DNA from: V1-33 sp039795165
GTDB taxonomy: Bacteria > Verrucomicrobiota > Verrucomicrobiia > Verrucomicrobiales > V1-33
DNA: 64,000 nucleotides
Direction of reading: 5' to 3'
NCBI GenBank assembly: GCA_039795165.1
Contig: JBDKER010000008.1
Coordinates: forward strand, 62,001-126,000
Position 1 is the first letter of the stretch. Each line of letters opens with the position of its first letter. The notes beneath the pieces were generated by a model. The model did not search any database, was not told the DNA's origin, and worked only from the letters and a program-made list of their open reading frames with translations. The position numbers and the translations under genes were made by a program. Shown piece after piece: positions 18,327-27,434 of this stretch.

Positions 18327-19436
18327 TCACGCCGCAACACAAGGCAACCCGTCCCCGCAGACCCCCGCCATGGCCGGCAGCATCGTGAAGTCGAGTCCCT
18401 CCACCGTCAGACCCGGACCGAAGGCGAGCGTGTGTCCCGCCACCGGAGCCTTTCCGTTCCGCTCCGCGAGCAGCCGCGCCAGCACGAACATCACGGAAGC
18501 CGATGACATGTTCCCAAAGTCCCGCAGCACTCCCCGCGAGGCCTCCATCTGAGTCTCCGTGAGCCCGAACGCTTCCTGAATGGCGTCGAGGATGAGCTTC
18601 CCTCCCGGATGCACGGCCCAGACGTCGTCCGGGCCAGCCGCAGCGCAGCCCCCCGCAAGGTCGGGCTGCCGCCGGATGGCCTGCTTGATCTTCGCCGGAA
18701 CCCGGGCGTCGAGCGTCATGGCAAATCCCTGATCCTCCACCATCCATGACATGCGGTCCGCATCCTCCAGACTCAGGGCCGACCACGCATCATCGAGGCG
18801 CATCCCGATTTCCCGGGAGGAAATGAGCGAGGCCGCGGCTCCGTCCGCAAAGAGACAGTACGAGACGAGACGGTCCACCGCGGTGGTCTGCTGCAGGTGC
18901 AGACTGCAGAGTTCCACGTTCACCATGAGAACGCGCGCCTCCGGATCCGCCAGCACGGTTTCGCGGGCCTGCCGCAGGGCTGTCATGGCAGCATAACACC
19001 CCATGAAACCAATCACCGTCCGCTTCACCCGCGGCGACAGCCCGAAGGCCTTCACCAGATCAATGTCAATGCCCGGCGCATAGAAGCCCGTGCAGCTCGT
19101 CACCAGCAGATGCGTCACCTCGCCAAGGCCATCAGCCTGATCCGCCAGTGCCCGCACGGCGGCTTCCGCCAGTCGCGGTGCCTCCCGACGGTATACATCC
19201 ATGCGCGCTCCCGTCGACGGGAATCCCCCGTATTCATAGAATGCTCCGGAACCCGCAGGGCCCAGCGGTTGCTCCAGCACGGAAAACCGCCGGTCGATGC
19301 GCGACTGCAGGGCAATCTGCCGCACCTTCGCCGCCAGTTCTTCGCCGGGAATCCAGTGAGGAAGCGAATCAATGAACTCGCGGTGCCTCTCGTGAGGCGG
19401 TACCGCGGTGGCGACAGCGTTGAGGTGAGCAGACAT
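18327..19436 (-). CDS. Type III polyketide synthase (chalcone/stilbene synthase family)
   Basis: A 369-residue homodimeric condensing enzyme that extends an acyl-CoA starter with malonyl-CoA. The Cys-His-Asn triad is present: Cys147 in GFMGCYAAM, His276 in VWAVHPGGKLILD and Asn309 in DFGNMSSASVMFVL. VTSCTGFYAPGIDIDL and the C-terminal GPGLTVEGLDF, which corresponds to the GFGPG loop, are also present. A GTG at 19448 would add four residues; ATG 19436 is preferred. Product unknown: bacterial relatives make alkylpyrones, alkylresorcinols or tetrahydroxynaphthalene. No tailoring methylase or monooxygenase gene is adjacent; the follower is upp. Confidence 0.92.
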   Translation of the reverse strand: MSAHLNAVATAVPPHERHREFIDSLPHWIPGEELAAKVRQIALQSRIDRRFSVLEQPLGPAGSGAFYEYGGFPSTGARMDVYRREAPRLAEAAVRALADQADGLGEVTHLLVTSCTGFYAPGIDIDLVKAFGLSPRVKRTVIGFMGCYAAMTALRQARETVLADPEARVLMVNVELCSLHLQQTTAVDRLVSYCLFADGAAASLISSREIGMRLDDAWSALSLEDADRMSWMVEDQGFAMTLDARVPAKIKQAIRRQPDLAGGCAAAGPDDVWAVHPGGKLILDAIQEAFGLTETQMEASRGVLRDFGNMSSASVMFVLARLLAERNGKAPVAGHTLAFGPGLTVEGLDFTMLPAMAGVCGDGLPCVAA

Positions 19437-19546
19437 CGGAGAGACCACGGTGCAGCCGCGGATAGGATAACATGGAACAGCAAAACAAAAAATGCAGCGG
19501 CGAACCGCTGCATTCTTCGGACGCTCTCAGATGAGCGGCATGGACC

Positions 19547-20155
19547 TCACTCGGTAGTCCATGAATTCACGTTGTCCTTCCACGTGGACGGGTCGCGGTC
19601 CTTGCCAGCCGACCAGATGAGGACACGCTTGCGGAGCTTCGAACGGCCCGGCCCGCGGTCTTCCGTGTTCGGATTGTCGAGTTCGTTGTCGTAGTTCGCA
19701 TCGATCCGCATCTGATAAGGATTGCCCCACGGATCCATGATCGCATAATTGTTCTCCTCATTCACCAGACCATCGACCTGACGGCCGTTCTGGGTCTTGG
19801 CCGCCTTCATGTCGCCAATGTAGTCGATGTTGCGGGAATTCTGCGTCGGATCCTTGCCGAGCAGCACTGTCACCATACCCTCCGCACCCGAAGTGTCAGT
19901 GTCGACATCCTGATTGCTGGCCCCGCCCGAAGTCGGCATCGGAAAACGGGTAAAGTCGCGGTAAAAGCCCTCAATGGCATTCACCAGCGCCATCTGGGTC
20001 GCAAGGGTGCCCTTCGTGCGGGCCTTGTCCATGACAAAGCCGTAGGCACTGAAGGAGCCTGCCACCAGCAGCGCAATGATGGCCACCACAACAAGCAGTT
20101 CAATGAGAGTGAATCCCGCGGAAGCGCGGCGGCGGAACAGAGGGGTGCGTTTCAT
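19547..20155 (-). CDS. Type II secretion/type IV pilus pseudopilin, GspG-like
   Basis: A 202-residue protein with a class III signal peptide: a basic leader (KRTPLFRRRASAG) then FTLIELLVVVAIIALLVAG, cleaved by prepilin peptidase after Gly with methylation of Phe, and Glu at +5. The C-terminal part has MDPWGNPYQMRIDANYDNELDNP in two pieces, resembling the DPWGNPY signature and calcium loop of major pseudopilins (GspG). It is longer than a typical GspG, with a Gly/Ser/Asp-rich insert (TSGGASNQDVDTDTSGAEG). The frame is open well upstream, but ATG 20155 is the only start that places the leader correctly. It lies downstream of the NtrC-type regulator gene on the same strand. Confidence 0.88.
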   Translation of the reverse strand: MKRTPLFRRRASAGFTLIELLVVVAIIALLVAGSFSAYGFVMDKARTKGTLATQMALVNAIEGFYRDFTRFPMPTSGGASNQDVDTDTSGAEGMVTVLLGKDPTQNSRNIDYIGDMKAAKTQNGRQVDGLVNEENNYAIMDPWGNPYQMRIDANYDNELDNPNTEDRGPGRSKLRKRVLIWSAGKDRDPSTWKDNVNSWTTE

Positions 20156-20294
20156 GATTTCGGAAAAAATGAGGAGACGGATCTGCAGAGATTCCCGCAG
20201 ATGTGAACGGCAAATATCAGGGAGCGACTGAAAAAACAATGAGTTTGTCACGCAAAACCTGACACGTCCGCCCGGAAAGCCCGGCCGCCGGAGG

Positions 20295-21662
20295 TCAGCC
20301 AAGCATGCGGTCGCGCTCAAGCTTGAGACCCATCTTCCGGTACAGGGTGGCAATGGAAACCCCGAGCATGGCCGCGGTTTTCTCGCGCGATCCCTGATTG
20401 TAGCGCAGGGTCTCGCGGATGAAGGCGCGTTCCTGCTTCTTGATGAAATCCGCGAGACGCGTCCCCACCGGCAGCGCGGTCTTGGATTTTGCGCCCTCGT
20501 CCTCGGCTGCCTCCACCTTCTGGGAAATCTTCGGGGGCAGATCCGCCGGACGGATCCTGTCTCCCTCCGCCAGAGTGCACGCCCGTTCGATGGCATTCTC
20601 CAGCTCACCAACATTCCCAGGCCATCCATACTCGCTCAGCATCTGCAGGGCAAAGCGGTCCATCTCCTTGAGCGCACTGCCGGTCGACTGCGCGTAGCGC
20701 TTCAGAAAATGACTCACCAGCAGCGGAATGTCCTCGCGGCGGTTCCGCAGCGGAGGCAGGGTGATCGGAATCACCGAGATCCGGTAGTACAGATCTTCCC
20801 GGAAGCGCGCCTCACGGACCAGTTGCTCCAGCGGCACGCTGGAAGTGGCCACGAACCGGAATCCGGTCCCCGGAGCCTGGGGCCCCTGCCGCTTCCGCCC
20901 GGTGTGTTCCTCCAGCCACGAATCCAGCTGCGACTGCAGCCGGATCGGCAGCACATTGATCTCCTCCAGCACCACCGTGCCGCCCTCCGCACGGCTGAAA
21001 ATGCTCCGCCCGCCTCCGGTACCGAAGAGTTCCTGCTCAATCAGTTCACCGGGCAGCCCCGCACAGTGCAGCACCTTGAACGGAGCCGCTCGCCGCTTGC
21101 TCATGTTGTGCAGAGCCCGCGCCACCATCTGCTTGCCGCTCCCGAACTCCCCCTCCAGCAGCACCGGACTATCCTTGTCCGCCACCCGCGCCGCCAAGTC
21201 CAGCATCCCACGGATCTGCGGACTCTCCCCGATGAACTCGAGCCCCGGCCCAGCCGCTTCCCGGTCGTCTTCCAGCATCGGCCCAGCCCCACTAATGCCG
21301 CGCTCCCGCTCCAGCGCCTTCGCAATGATCCGCTGCAGGTCCTCAGGGTCAAAGGGCTTCGTCAGATAGTCAAAAGCCCCCAGCTTCATCGCCTCCACGG
21401 CCGTCTCCACACTGCCGTACCCCGTCACCATCACCACCGCCATCTCAGGATGCCGCTTCCGGCACTCCTCAATGATCCGCAGCCCATTCCAATCCGGAAT
21501 CTTCAGATCCACCAGCAGCAGATCCGGCTTCTCCGCCTCCACCGCCGCCAATCCCTGCCGCCCAGTCGCATGCGCACTCGCCACATGCCCCAGCCTCCGG
21601 CTTACCTGCAACATCAGTTCAAGAATCGCCGGGTCGTCATCAATAATCACTATGCGGGCCAT
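20295..21662 (-). CDS. NtrC-family response regulator lacking the GAFTGA loop
   Basis: A 455-residue regulator with three domains. The receiver (1-120) has Asp9/Asp10 and the phosphoacceptor Asp52 in LLLVDLKIPDWNG, with TKPFDPEDL after it. The AAA+ domain (about 140-375) has a modified Walker A (GEFGSGKQ, 171-178), Walker B GGTVVLEEI with Glu for the usual Asp, and arginine finger regions FREDLYYRISVIPITLPPLRNRREDIP. The Fis-type helix-turn-helix is at the C-terminus (NQGSREKTAAMLGVSIATLYRKM). Where sigma-54 activators have ELFGHEKGAFTGA, this protein has ELFGTGGGRSIFSRAEGG: the sigma-54-contacting loop is deleted. It may therefore act on sigma-70 promoters or only as a DNA-binding regulator. 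The pseudopilin gene follows it. Confidence 0.9.
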   Translation of the reverse strand: MARIVIIDDDPAILELMLQVSRRLGHVASAHATGRQGLAAVEAEKPDLLLVDLKIPDWNGLRIIEECRKRHPEMAVVMVTGYGSVETAVEAMKLGAFDYLTKPFDPEDLQRIIAKALERERGISGAGPMLEDDREAAGPGLEFIGESPQIRGMLDLAARVADKDSPVLLEGEFGSGKQMVARALHNMSKRRAAPFKVLHCAGLPGELIEQELFGTGGGRSIFSRAEGGTVVLEEINVLPIRLQSQLDSWLEEHTGRKRQGPQAPGTGFRFVATSSVPLEQLVREARFREDLYYRISVIPITLPPLRNRREDIPLLVSHFLKRYAQSTGSALKEMDRFALQMLSEYGWPGNVGELENAIERACTLAEGDRIRPADLPPKISQKVEAAEDEGAKSKTALPVGTRLADFIKKQERAFIRETLRYNQGSREKTAAMLGVSIATLYRKMGLKLERDRMLG

Positions 21663-21929
21663 GGCAGAAAAGATTTCAGAGTTGGCAGGGAAGAGAATAA
21701 AACTCCCTTGATATCAGGAGTGAGAAATTATCAGAAGTGATTTACATTCTTGCGCATCGAACGCAAGCAAATTCGTGAACTACGGCGATGCGTGGATTTA
21801 TGGATTGACGGACGATCGGCTTTTCTGGCGTCATATCCCTGAATCGGGACGCCCCTGCATTACGGAACTCCTGGGACCCCGGAACCTTTCCCCTCACGCC
21901 CCCCACCACTCCCTGATCCATCCATTCCC

Positions 21930-24900
21930 ATGAAAGAATACCATCACACCTTCCCCGTGCTCGGGCTGCTCGCCGCGACTCTGGCGACGGCCGAAGCGGC
22001 GACCACGGTCTCGGCAGGCTCGGTCAGCCCTGTCCGCAGCCCCGATGATCTCGACCTCTCCGGCGACATCGTGTACGCAGTCAATTTCAGTCCGAATGAC
22101 CCGGACCTGATCATCAAAGGGGTGACGTTTGTGCCGGATAGTGTGGCTCCGGGCGGATCCTTCTTCGTTCTTCCCAACACGGTGGCCCCATGGCAGGTGC
22201 GCCCGAATTTCGGGACTTCGGCGGACGCGGATGCGCTCGAGCAGGTATACGAAGACATCCGCTGGGCGAATGCCGTAGCCGGGCAGCAACTGGAAGCGCA
22301 CTTTCCGGTGATTCCCGGACAAACCTACAAGGTTCAGGTCCTTGTCTACGGAAACGCCTCGGAAAACCGCCGCTGGGACATCTCCGTGGAAGGAGCCACC
22401 TCCGTGGATGAGTTCACGTCTCTCGGCATCTCTGCCCCCGGAACCTCACTGCCTCCCTACCGGAATGATACCGGTGTCGTCTTCACACAGCAGCTGACCG
22501 CGGGCGATGACACCCTCGACGTCGTCATGGGGAACCTCGACGGCGAATTCGACGGCGGCGACCGCAACGCCATCTGGCAGGGCATCACCGTGGAACGGAT
22601 CGTCCCCAGCGCAGACGACACCGATGGCGATGGCCTCCCGGACGCATGGGAAGCCCTCCACTTTTCCAGCCTTTCCCAGACATGGACCGGCGATCCCGAT
22701 GGCGATGGCCTCATCAATGGCTCGGAACTCGCTCTCAAGACCATCCCGAGCAAAGCCGATACCGATGACGACGGCCTCAAGGACGGCGTGGAACTGACCT
22801 CGGGTTCGGACCCGCGCCTCGCAGACTCCGATGGCGACGGCCTCCCCGACGGCCCGGAAGTCCTCGTCTACGCGTCGAATCCCCTCCGCCCGGATACCGA
22901 CCTCGATGGCCTGACCGATGGCGCAGAAGTCAATACGCACGGCACCAACCCGACCGATCAGGACACGGACGATGACGACTACACCGACGGAATCGAAGTC
23001 GCCAACGGCACCAATCCGAAAAGCGCCAGCAGCTTCCCCCTCCTCAGCAGCCACGGCAAAACCATTTTCGGCGGCGATGCCGGAGAGGGACTCGACCTCA
23101 CCGGTACCTTCCTCCACGCCTTCAACGTCGGCACCAATGGCACCCCCGGAGCCGTCCGCGGCGTCAACTTCACGACCGACACGGAACCGGGTATCAGCGT
23201 GGTCGCTCCCAACCAGATCCCGGGATGGTCCGGAGTCCCCAATATGGGAGACTCGCCAGACGACGACGCCCTCGAGCAGATGCTCTGGTCCATCCGCTAC
23301 GGTTCCATCGTGACCGTCACTCTCAACGGCCTCACCCCCGGCAAACCCTACAAACTCCAGCTCCTCTTCCTCGAACGCTGCTGCCGCCGCGCCTGCGATG
23401 TCTACGTCGATGGAGAACTCAAGCTCGACGAATTCGCCCCCTACACCTACCAGACTGACTTCGGTGGCTCACAAGGAGCCGCTGCCGTCATCGGTTTCCT
23501 CGCCTCGGGAACTTCAACCACCATCCGGCTCGACGGCACCACCGTCACCACCCCGCTCTACAATGACCGCAGCCCACTCCTCTGCGGCGTCACCCTCGAA
23601 GCCGTCACCGGTGCCGACGCCGACGGCGATGGACTCGACGACCTCTGGGAAATCAGCAACTTCGGCAACCTCGCCCAGAATGGCGCAGGCGACCCCGACA
23701 GCGATGGCCTCACCAACCTTCAGGAGAATTCCCTCGGCACCAATCCCAGCAACCCGGACACGGATGCCGATGGCCTGACCGATGGAGCGGAAGTCGCCAC
23801 CCACCGCACCAATCCCCGCAACCCAGACTCGGACTCGGATGGCCTCAGCGACCAGTACGAAGTAGTCACCTCCGGCACCAATCCGAATAGCGCGGACACC
23901 GACGGCGATGGCTACAGCGACCGCAACGAAATCGCCGCAGGAACCAATCCCACCGCCGCCGCCAGCTACCCGCTCTTCAGCGCGCTGGCCGATTCCTTCA
24001 CCGGCGCCGATCCAGGCGAAGGCCTCGACCTCTCCGGCACCTTCCTCTACGCAGTGAACATCGGCAGCTCCGGAGCCGCTCCCGGCCCCGCCGGAGATGC
24101 CCTCTTCACCGATGAATTCCAACCCGGCATCTTCGTCAATACCATCAACGAAATCCCGAACTGGTTCGCCCCAGCCTTCGGAGACTCGCCGGGCGACGAT
24201 AACCTCGAGTTCGTCATGCAGTCGATCCGCTGGAGCCCAGCGCCCAATAAGCCATCGATCGACCTCTCGGGACTGGTGCCCGGGCGCGCCTACAAGCTCC
24301 AGCTCCTCTTCGCCGAAGCCTGCTGCGACGGCCGCGCCTTCGACATCGAAGTGGAAGGCATCGTCCGCATCGACGAATTCAATATCTCCCGCGCTCAGGG
24401 AGCCGTGAATCTCCAGTCGCGCGGAGCCGTCGCCACCATCGGCTTCGTCGCCACCGACGACACCCTCAACATTGTCCTCAATGGCCAGGGCGTCTACGCC
24501 CCCTCAAACTGGGACCACAATCCCACCATAAGCGCCCTCACTCTTGAGCAACTCGACCTCCCGGACACGGACGGCGACAGCCTCCCGGATGCATGGGAAA
24601 TCCAGTTCCTCGGCAATCTCACTGCCGCCGGTTCCACGGACTCCGACGCCGACGGCCGCACCAATTCCGCCGAATACCTCGCCGGCACCAACCCTGCCCG
24701 CGCCGACACCGACGGAGACGGCCTCAGCGACGGTGCCGAAGCAGGCCTCGCCACAAACCCGCTCATCGCAGACACGGATGGCGATGACCTCCTCGACGGC
24801 GCAGAAACCTCCCGCGGCACGAACCCGCTCACGGCTGACACGGACGGCGATACCTTCCCGGACGCAGCCGAAATCATCGGTGGATCGAATCCGCTCAGCC

Positions 24901-25733
24901 CAGCCAGCACTCCTGCACCCGCCACCGCTTCGGTGTTCACCGGAGGCGATGCCGGAGAAGGTCTCGACCTCGACGGCACCTTCCTCTACGCCTTCAACTT
25001 CGGTACCCCAGGGGCCGCCGGACCCGTCCGCGACGCGGTCTTCACCGCCGATAACGCCCCCGGCATCGGCTTCTCCGCCCTCAACCAGATCCCGAACTGG
25101 CAGAACCCGGACTACGGCAGCTCGTCAGCCGACGACGCGGTCGAAAAGGTCATGCAGTCAATCCGCTGGGCCGGCGCTCCCGACACGGTCCGCCTCCAGC
25201 TCGCCAACCTCCAGCCCGGTAAACGCTACAAGCTCCAGCTCCTCTTCCCGGAAACCGGCGGAGCCCGCGGCTTCGACGTGGTCGTGGAAGGCGGCATCGT
25301 GCTCGACGAATTCTTCCCCGGTGCCCTCCAGGGCCCCGTCGTCACTCAGGGCGCTCTCGTGACCTACGAGTTCACCGCACACGATTCCGTCCTGCGCATC
25401 GAACTCGACGGCAATGGAGCCGCCGCTCCGGACCGTAACCCGATCCTCGCTGGCCTCACGCTCGAAGCCCTCCCGGATAACCAGCCGGCCTCCCTCGTGA
25501 TCGTCTCCTCCGGCCCCAGCGGTGTCCTCTTCCGCGTCACCGGTTCCCCGGGTGCCGTCTACAGCCTCGACTACAGCCCGTCACTCGCCCAGGGCACATG
25601 GACTCAGGCCCTCAGCGGCATCACCGTCGGACCCCAGGGATCCACAGACGTAACCGACCCCGCCGCGGCCCACCGCGCACCTGCCTCCGGCTTCTGGCGC
25701 CTGCGCGATCCCGCCCTGCGGCCGCTGCCCTGA
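21930..25733 (+). CDS. Large secreted repeat protein: four malectin-like domains separated by thrombospondin type 3 repeats
   Basis: A 1267-residue exported protein with signal peptide 1-23 (VLGLLAATLATAEAA). Four copies of a beta-rich domain of about 185 residues (about 40-225, 370-558, 682-874 and 992-1183) share GEGLDLDGTFLYAFN, a FTxDxxPGI stretch, IPNW, then a VMQSIRW helix and PGKRYKLQLLFxE followed by FDVxVEG and LDEF; this resembles malectin/CBM-like jelly rolls. Between them lie three blocks of acidic DTDGDGLxDGxE calcium-binding repeats (about 228-368, 563-682 and 877-990). The last 80 residues end in a YSLDYSPSLAQGTW segment common in secreted verrucomicrobial proteins. Probably a calcium-stabilised, glycan-binding surface or extracellular protein; no catalytic site is visible. 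It is monocistronic with a strong terminator after it. Confidence 0.85.
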   Translation: MKEYHHTFPVLGLLAATLATAEAATTVSAGSVSPVRSPDDLDLSGDIVYAVNFSPNDPDLIIKGVTFVPDSVAPGGSFFVLPNTVAPWQVRPNFGTSADADALEQVYEDIRWANAVAGQQLEAHFPVIPGQTYKVQVLVYGNASENRRWDISVEGATSVDEFTSLGISAPGTSLPPYRNDTGVVFTQQLTAGDDTLDVVMGNLDGEFDGGDRNAIWQGITVERIVPSADDTDGDGLPDAWEALHFSSLSQTWTGDPDGDGLINGSELALKTIPSKADTDDDGLKDGVELTSGSDPRLADSDGDGLPDGPEVLVYASNPLRPDTDLDGLTDGAEVNTHGTNPTDQDTDDDDYTDGIEVANGTNPKSASSFPLLSSHGKTIFGGDAGEGLDLTGTFLHAFNVGTNGTPGAVRGVNFTTDTEPGISVVAPNQIPGWSGVPNMGDSPDDDALEQMLWSIRYGSIVTVTLNGLTPGKPYKLQLLFLERCCRRACDVYVDGELKLDEFAPYTYQTDFGGSQGAAAVIGFLASGTSTTIRLDGTTVTTPLYNDRSPLLCGVTLEAVTGADADGDGLDDLWEISNFGNLAQNGAGDPDSDGLTNLQENSLGTNPSNPDTDADGLTDGAEVATHRTNPRNPDSDSDGLSDQYEVVTSGTNPNSADTDGDGYSDRNEIAAGTNPTAAASYPLFSALADSFTGADPGEGLDLSGTFLYAVNIGSSGAAPGPAGDALFTDEFQPGIFVNTINEIPNWFAPAFGDSPGDDNLEFVMQSIRWSPAPNKPSIDLSGLVPGRAYKLQLLFAEACCDGRAFDIEVEGIVRIDEFNISRAQGAVNLQSRGAVATIGFVATDDTLNIVLNGQGVYAPSNWDHNPTISALTLEQLDLPDTDGDSLPDAWEIQFLGNLTAAGSTDSDADGRTNSAEYLAGTNPARADTDGDGLSDGAEAGLATNPLIADTDGDDLLDGAETSRGTNPLTADTDGDTFPDAAEIIGGSNPLSPASTPAPATASVFTGGDAGEGLDLDGTFLYAFNFGTPGAAGPVRDAVFTADNAPGIGFSALNQIPNWQNPDYGSSSADDAVEKVMQSIRWAGAPDTVRLQLANLQPGKRYKLQLLFPETGGARGFDVVVEGGIVLDEFFPGALQGPVVTQGALVTYEFTAHDSVLRIELDGNGAAAPDRNPILAGLTLEALPDNQPASLVIVSSGPSGVLFRVTGSPGAVYSLDYSPSLAQGTWTQALSGITVGPQGSTDVTDPAAAHRAPASGFWRLRDPALRPLP
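22050..25480 (+). repeat. Four-fold internal coding repeat of about 560 bases
   Basis: Copies at about 22050-22604, 23040-23605, 23975-24552 and 24905-25480 encode the same malectin-like domain; copies 2 to 4 are closer to each other than to copy 1. The TSP3-coding blocks between them are themselves made of short, near-periodic GACACGGATGGCGATGGC-like units, so this stretch is prone to recombination and to assembly collapse. Confidence 0.75.
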
Positions 25734-25778
25734 CCCAAATCAAAGGGTCCAACCGGCCCCTCCCCTCCATCAACGCAA

Positions 25779-25810
25779 AAGCGGGTGCCACCGAAAGGCG
25801 GCACCCGCTT
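25779..25810. terminator. Bidirectional intrinsic terminator between convergent genes
   Basis: An 11-bp perfect stem (AAGCGGGTGCC with GGCACCCGCTT) around a 10-base loop, followed by CTCTTT on the plus strand and by TTTTGCG on the minus strand. It sits between the 1267-residue protein gene (plus) and the Dabb lipoprotein gene (minus) and can serve both. Confidence 0.85.
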
Positions 25811-25871
25811 CTCTTTGCTCGCTACTCTTTGCTGCCACCCAGCCCCGCACCACCACCCAGCGGTCAGCGAA

Positions 25872-26267
25872 TCAGCGCAGGACGAAATCGTACACCCGCA
25901 CTTCGCGGGCCAGTGGCTTCAATATCGTGTCAGCCGCCGCCCGGTGATCAGGATGGTCAATGTACCGCTGCATGGCCGCCGCATCCGCAAAACGCATGCT
26001 GATGGCCACGTCGTAGCTGCTGTCAATGATAGGACGGTTCCCTGGCAGACACTCGCCCACGGCCAGATCCTCCACCCCAGGAATGCGGCGGAATTCCTGC
26101 GCCGCCGCCAGGATCTTTTGACGCTGCACCGCATCACCCCTGTCCCGCAGCCACACCAGCACCACATGCTGAATCTCGCCGGGCCGCGCCGCCGGCAGGT
26201 GCGAACACGAAGGTGCCAGCATCCCCAGCACAAACCCCAGCAGCAGAATGGCAGATCGTCGCTTCAT
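25872..26267 (-). CDS. Lipoprotein with a stress-responsive A/B barrel (Dabb) domain
   Basis: A 131-residue protein. A lipoprotein signal (ILLLGFVLGMLAPSC) is followed by about 100 residues matching the Dabb fold: IQHVVLVWLRD at the start, a helix with FRRIPGVEDLAVGE, then SYDVAISMRFADAAAMQRYIDHPDH, ending in VRVYDFVLR. Dabb proteins form small dimeric barrels with varied, mostly unknown roles; having one as a lipoprotein is a recurring PVC arrangement. It starts 12 bases after the stop of the GH3 gene, so it is the second gene of that operon. An upstream in-frame extension is Gly/Ala-rich and overlaps the GH3 gene, so ATG 26267 is used. Confidence 0.85.
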   Translation of the reverse strand: MKRRSAILLLGFVLGMLAPSCSHLPAARPGEIQHVVLVWLRDRGDAVQRQKILAAAQEFRRIPGVEDLAVGECLPGNRPIIDSSYDVAISMRFADAAAMQRYIDHPDHRAAADTILKPLAREVRVYDFVLR

Positions 26268-26278
26268 GGCTGCGCAAC

Positions 26279-27388
26279 TCAGTAGATTTCCACCGGCGAA
26301 CGCTTCCCGTCCTCCACCGAAAGCACCGCCGCCCGCTCTTCCCCAAGCGTGTCCACCCGCAGTTGCCACACTTGCTCATTGAGACGGTCAAACCGTTCCC
26401 GATCCCAGCGGTCCGGTGCCGCCATTCTCCGCTTGGCCCGCTCAATCCGCTCCAGCGCACGGTCAAGAACCGCATGCTCCAGCCCCTGCAGATGAACATG
26501 CGCCTGCTCCACCATCTCCACACGGTGACAGATCATCACCAGATCATTCCCGGCCCGCACCGCTTCCTGAATCGCCTGCGCAAAACTCACCTCATTCAGA
26601 ATCGCCCCCATATCAAGATCGTCCGTCATCACCAGCCCATCATCGAAACCCAGCTGATCCCGCAGAAACCCCTGAATGATGTTCCGCGACAGACTGCTCG
26701 GCCAGCGCTCGCGGTCTGGATCGAAATCCGGAAACCACGCATGCCCGATCATCATGGAATCAAGCTCACCCAGCAGCGCGGAAAACGGCATCACTTCCTC
26801 GGCCAGCAGTTCCTCCCGCGTCCGCCGGATCACCGGCAGATGCTCGTGAGGATCCACATCGGCACTCCCATACGTCGGAAAATGCTTGCCGCACGAAAGC
26901 ACGCCCTCCTTGCGCAGCGCCCGGTTGAAGACCCCCGCATTGCTGATCACTTCCTGCGGATTGCGCCCGTAACAACGACCCTTCAGCGAGTTGTCAGCCT
27001 GGTCATCATACGAAATGTCCAGCACCGGACACAGATCGAGATTGAACCCAAACAGCCGCAGCAGCTGCCCCGTAAGCTGACCATGCCTCCGGATCAGCTC
27101 CGCATCCCCCTTGTCCCGCAGGGCCTGCGCATTCGGTGGTTCCTGCCCAATCAAGCGCAGCCGCGACACCCGCCCGCCTTCCTGATCAATCGTGATGAAA
27201 GGCTCGGTCGCAGACAGATCCCGCAGATCATCAATCAGCTTCCGCAGCTGCTCGGGCGACTGAATGTTCCTCCCGAAAAGGATAAACCCACCTGGCTGCA
27301 GCGCCCGGAAGCGCCGCGCCGTGTCGGCGTCCAGCTCAGGTCCGGGAACACCAGTGAGAAGAAGCTGTCCAATCTGTTGCGATTCCAT
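26279..27388 (-). CDS. Glycoside hydrolase family 3, beta-N-acetylhexosaminidase-like
   Basis: A 369-residue enzyme resembling NagZ, which removes GlcNAc from muropeptides during peptidoglycan recycling. It begins with IGQLLLTGVPGPEL and has PGGFILFGRNIQSPEQL, ITIDQEGGRVSRL (substrate-binding DQEGG), GFNLDLCPVLDI, KHFPTYGSADVDPHEHLP (the His of the family's KHFPGHG-DSH loop) and VMTDDLDMGAI, where the Asp is the nucleophile. There is no signal peptide, so it would be cytoplasmic. The KHFPTYG variant differs from the usual KHFPGHG, so substrate preference may differ. The Dabb lipoprotein gene follows immediately. Confidence 0.9.
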   Translation of the reverse strand: MESQQIGQLLLTGVPGPELDADTARRFRALQPGGFILFGRNIQSPEQLRKLIDDLRDLSATEPFITIDQEGGRVSRLRLIGQEPPNAQALRDKGDAELIRRHGQLTGQLLRLFGFNLDLCPVLDISYDDQADNSLKGRCYGRNPQEVISNAGVFNRALRKEGVLSCGKHFPTYGSADVDPHEHLPVIRRTREELLAEEVMPFSALLGELDSMMIGHAWFPDFDPDRERWPSSLSRNIIQGFLRDQLGFDDGLVMTDDLDMGAILNEVSFAQAIQEAVRAGNDLVMICHRVEMVEQAHVHLQGLEHAVLDRALERIERAKRRMAAPDRWDRERFDRLNEQVWQLRVDTLGEERAAVLSVEDGKRSPVEIY

Positions 27389-27434
27389 GAGGTGCAGTGC
27401 GGTTCAGGGGTAGTTCAGAGAAATAACATTGCGC

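Noticed and set aside
20156..20294. Sigma-54 promoter before the pseudopilin gene
   Set aside because: I looked for GG and GC ten bases apart in the TGGCACG-N4-TTGCA pattern and found no acceptable match.
21805..21836. TTGACG with TCATAT as a promoter for the 1267-residue protein gene
   Set aside because: The spacing is 20 bases, too long for a standard sigma-70 promoter.
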